DNA of 41,066 nucleotides from Rufibacter ruber (GTDB lineage: Bacteria; Bacteroidota; Bacteroidia; Cytophagales; Hymenobacteraceae). Location of the stretch: the NCBI RefSeq assembly GCF_001647275.1, contig NZ_LRMM01000045.1, forward strand, positions 1 to 41,066. Reading direction: 5' to 3'. Below are positions 38,807 through 41,066 of the stretch, one piece after another. Below the pieces are notes generated by a model. It did no database searches, was not told where the DNA came from, and was given only the letters and a program-made list of their open reading frames with translations. A program made the translations under genes and the position numbers. How positions within the stretch are numbered: position 1 is the stretch's first letter; every line of letters begins with the position of its first letter.

Positions 38807-39523
38807 CTAGATCCCTTTGAGCAGAGTCCCCACCAGGTAAGCCAGCGAAGCGGCGGCCCCACCCAAAAGAAGGGTCTCTAACCCTGACCAAACCCATTTC
38901 TTGTTCACAAACCTGCTCTTGAGAGCGCCTATGCCAAAGAAAGCCACCCCGGTACTCACGCTGCTCCACCAGAAGGGGTGGGAGAGGGGTGCCGAAAAAA
39001 AGTAATTCACTAGAAACGGAAGCACCGGAAGCGCCCCTATGCCTAAAAAAGCCCCAAAGGTGGCCAAAGCAGCCTTGTGCGGAGAGGTTTTGAGGCTGCC
39101 GCCCCCGTGCGCGTCCTGTAGAAGCGCGTCTGCCCACAAGGCCGGGGTGGCGGTAATGACCTGAACGGCCTGCTCCAGCATTGACCCTTGCAGCCCTTTG
39201 GTGGCGTAAAGCTGCATAACCTGTTCCCGCGCCCTGTCTGGGTGCTGCGTAATCTCCACCATGATCTCCTGTTGCCGTTTCAGCAGCTGTTGCTGTTCGG
39301 CTTTGGTGCCCAGGTAGTTGCTGATGGCCATACTGAACCCGTCTGCAAACAGATTGGCCAGCCCCAGTACCACCACTATCTGCGGGGAAAGATTGGCTCC
39401 GGCCACCCCGGAAACCACGGCAAAAGTGGTGACGGCCCCGTCTACCGCGCCATATACCAGATCTTTCAAGTACTCAGGATTTTTGGGTTTGGCGGGGACG
39501 TTGGTGCGGAATGGTATCATCAT
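38807..39523 (-). CDS. VIT1/CCC1-family metal transporter
   Basis: 238 residues. The family start is clear: EYLKDLVYGAVDGAVTTFAVVSGVAGANLS, then VVVLGLANLFADGFSMAISNYLGTKAE; these first two helices carry the Asp and Glu/Asp residues used in Fe2+/Mn2+ transport. A cytoplasmic metal-binding helical segment (RQQEIMVEITQHPDRAREQV) follows, and three more membrane helices end the protein. It moves iron or manganese across the inner membrane. Confidence 0.85.
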   Translation of the reverse strand: MMIPFRTNVPAKPKNPEYLKDLVYGAVDGAVTTFAVVSGVAGANLSPQIVVVLGLANLFADGFSMAISNYLGTKAEQQQLLKRQQEIMVEITQHPDRAREQVMQLYATKGLQGSMLEQAVQVITATPALWADALLQDAHGGGSLKTSPHKAALATFGAFLGIGALPVLPFLVNYFFSAPLSHPFWWSSVSTGVAFFGIGALKSRFVNKKWVWSGLETLLLGGAAASLAYLVGTLLKGI

Positions 39524-39573
39524 TTTTTAGCTATGGGTTAGGGGCCGGGGGCGTGTTCAAAAGGGAAACGGTG

Positions 39574-40710
39574 CTATGGATGCTGCTGGTGCCAGTTTTT
39601 GTTGAACGCTGCCCCCGTGATCTGAATCTGATACCAGGGGAAGTCACCCGTCTTAAGTTTCCAGGTGATGGCGGCGTGGGCAGGAATCCGGATGCCCTGA
39701 AAGGTCTGATAGCCGTTTTCAGGCACCGTGACCACCCATTTTTCCAGCGTGGGGCCGGTAGGCCGGTCATAGTATCTCAAGGCTTCAAACCGGGTCACAT
39801 CTCCAGCCGGGGAATACGTGAACGTACCGGTTGCGGTCACTCCCGCATAGGTCATGGTTACCGCGGCATGTGTATCATCCACAGGTTTCCAGCTTAGGTA
39901 AGGGCTGACGGCGGCTGAGGGGAACCATACCATTTCGGCCAGGTACCTGAGCAGGGTGCCCTGGTCTATCTTGGGGCCCTGGGCATCTGCCACGGGGTAC
40001 AGAGAGAGCAGTTTAATGAGCATGTGCCCTTTTCCGCGGTAATATTTATCACGTCCGGCCAGGTGTACCATGGGAGCCGCCTGAACCTGGGCCACCCACA
40101 GGAACCCAGGGGTGTCAACGGTGAAGAACTGCTCTGCCTGTACCGGCATCCAGGCCCCGTCTGGCGAGGTGCGCAATTGCCCCTGCTGCTGCAGATAAGC
40201 CGTCTGAAGGGGCTGTTTCCCCACCACGTTAGACCGGTGCAACCATCTCTGGACGGGGGCAGGAAGATGGGCGACCTGGTTGGGGGAAAGGGGATCGGCT
40301 GGTTCAGCCGGAGCGGTCATAAACGGCCCTTTCTCTGCCTGCACCATTTGGCTGAATTGCCACTGCCCATACGCCACCACCGTCACAACCAGGAGTAAAC
40401 CATTGGCGAGGGTGCCATATTTGGCGTCTTGCCAATATAGAAAGATCAGGCACTGTGACAGCAGAATGGCCCCCGCAAACCACAGCCACCAACTTTCCTT
40501 TCTGAGGAGGTACAAAAGCGCTGCTATGGCAAACAACAGACAGGCTACAAGCCAGGCAATACCCGCCGCCTTCGCCTGCGCCGGGCTCAGGGGAACGGAG
40601 GTTTTGCCCGTTAGCAGGTGCTGTGTGGTTAAATGGAATTCCTTAACAAAGCCCAGTAGGTGAATAAGGGCGTGGAGCACCAGGAGCAATATGAAACCGA
40701 GCCGAGCCAT
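39574..40710 (-). CDS. DUF6544-like membrane protein
   Basis: 378 residues. Four N-terminal membrane helices (FILLLVLHALIHLLGFV, AGIAWLVACLLFAIAALLYLL, WWLWFAGAILLSQCLIFLYW, LLLVVTVVAYGQWQF) precede a soluble beta-rich domain from about residue 145 with the DUF6544 pattern: LPAPVQRWLHRSNVVG, QGQLRTSPDGAWMPVQAEQFFTVDTPGFLW, and EMVWFPSAAVSPYLSWKPVDD. Function unknown; perhaps an envelope lipid-associated protein. It starts at ATG 40710, with an AT-rich promoter region upstream. Confidence 0.75.
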   Translation of the reverse strand: MARLGFILLLVLHALIHLLGFVKEFHLTTQHLLTGKTSVPLSPAQAKAAGIAWLVACLLFAIAALLYLLRKESWWLWFAGAILLSQCLIFLYWQDAKYGTLANGLLLVVTVVAYGQWQFSQMVQAEKGPFMTAPAEPADPLSPNQVAHLPAPVQRWLHRSNVVGKQPLQTAYLQQQGQLRTSPDGAWMPVQAEQFFTVDTPGFLWVAQVQAAPMVHLAGRDKYYRGKGHMLIKLLSLYPVADAQGPKIDQGTLLRYLAEMVWFPSAAVSPYLSWKPVDDTHAAVTMTYAGVTATGTFTYSPAGDVTRFEALRYYDRPTGPTLEKWVVTVPENGYQTFQGIRIPAHAAITWKLKTGDFPWYQIQITGAAFNKNWHQQHP

Positions 40711-40835
40711 AAATTGAATGCTTTGAAACCGAGGTTGCGGTGCGGTAAAGTTACCTAAGGCAAGAGGGACTCCCTAATGATGAAAATCACCCCGGTACAT
40801 GATCTGCCTTAGCGGGCTCTCCTCCCCCAGAAGGA

Positions 40836-40926
40836 GATTGGTTGCTCCAGCCTTTCCGGCAGGGGCACCCTCTTTGGGCATCAAGAGAAGTAAAAATAGG
40901 GAAAATCTTGTAGTGCTGGAGCAATC
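40836..40926. repeat. Imperfect long inverted repeat in host intergenic region
   Basis: GATTGGTTGCTCCAGC (40836-40851) against GCTGGAGCAATC (40915-40926). The TTGCTCCAGC part is exact; the spacer is about 63 nt. The 40711-41066 stretch holds no gene apart from this and the terminal palindrome. Confidence 0.45.
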
Positions 40927-41032
40927 AGGGGAGGAAAGGGCGGAGGTATGGTTAAATCCCTCTGGCTAGCTGAGGAGCTGCCGCTTAAGCCTGCGCTGCC
41001 GCAAAACTGAGAAAACGCCGGATTAATACACC

Positions 41033-41066
41033 CGTTCTGTTTTAGGGCTGTTTGGCCAAAACAGCC
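41033..41066. repeat. Host intergenic palindrome, copy 4 (cut by window end)
   Basis: GTTCTGTTTTAGGGCTGTTT then AAAACAGCC to the window edge, matching copy 3. Confidence 0.6.

Noticed and set aside
1..41066. CRISPR array, tRNA or rRNA genes, insertion sequences
   Set aside because: No regularly spaced repeats, cloverleaf or transposase was recognised on either strand.

Overview
The window is bacterial chromosome interrupted by one complete-looking temperate phage genome. The host is most likely a Bacteroidota member, probably Cytophagales/Hymenobacteraceae. This is inferred from the DUF3943, VIT1-type and DUF6544-type genes, from A-rich rather than Shine-Dalgarno translation leaders, and from a palindromic intergenic repeat family found only in the host flanks. 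No rRNA or tRNA gene was seen.

Layout. Positions 1-1295 and 35767-41066 are host DNA. A host gene for a secreted DUF3943 protein (start 223) is split by the prophage. Its two halves meet in frame at an 11-bp duplicated core (1285-1295 and 35767-35777), so excision would restore a 519-residue protein. The right flank also carries a small unknown protein, a beta-CASP metallo-beta-lactamase RNase, a VIT1-like transporter and a DUF6544 membrane protein.

Prophage (about 34.5 kb). The morphogenesis genes are Mu-like with a contractile tail, but integration is by a tyrosine recombinase, not a Mu transposase. From the left end: a lysozyme and a RusA-like resolvase on the minus strand; then on the plus strand a possible nuclease, a sigma-70-family regulator, terminase, gp36-like protein, DUF935 portal, gpF and gpG-like proteins, neck and structural proteins, a baseplate J/fibre cassette, protease with embedded scaffold, capsid, DUF2586 sheath, tube, frameshifted tail chaperones, tape measure, hub, spike, gp25-like wedge, S74 tail fibre, a Hint-domain protein, holin and a spanin-like protein. 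The right third is early/lysogeny DNA: a minus-strand polymerase-like protein, an AT-rich gene-free stretch that may hold the origin, about ten very small early genes, a zinc-ribbon/HNH pair, and a minus-strand operon of integrase and HTH protein next to attR.

Main discovery candidate. Nine intergenic sites share a bipartite motif, YAAACA, then 14 or 15 nt, then ATTTAAATATRTA. Eight lie in front of plus-strand morphogenesis genes and the ninth faces the minus-strand resolvase and lysozyme. None was found in the early region. The phage encodes its own sigma-like protein (3104-3850), so this looks like a dedicated late sigma/promoter regulon. At four sites the start codon lies exactly 12 nt after the start of the ATTTAAAT block, which hints at leaderless mRNAs. 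At several other sites the promoter spacer is the reverse complement of the first codons of the gene, forming inverted repeats of up to 16 bp. A second recurring signal is an A-rich leader followed by an out-of-frame ATG 4-7 nt before the real start codon.
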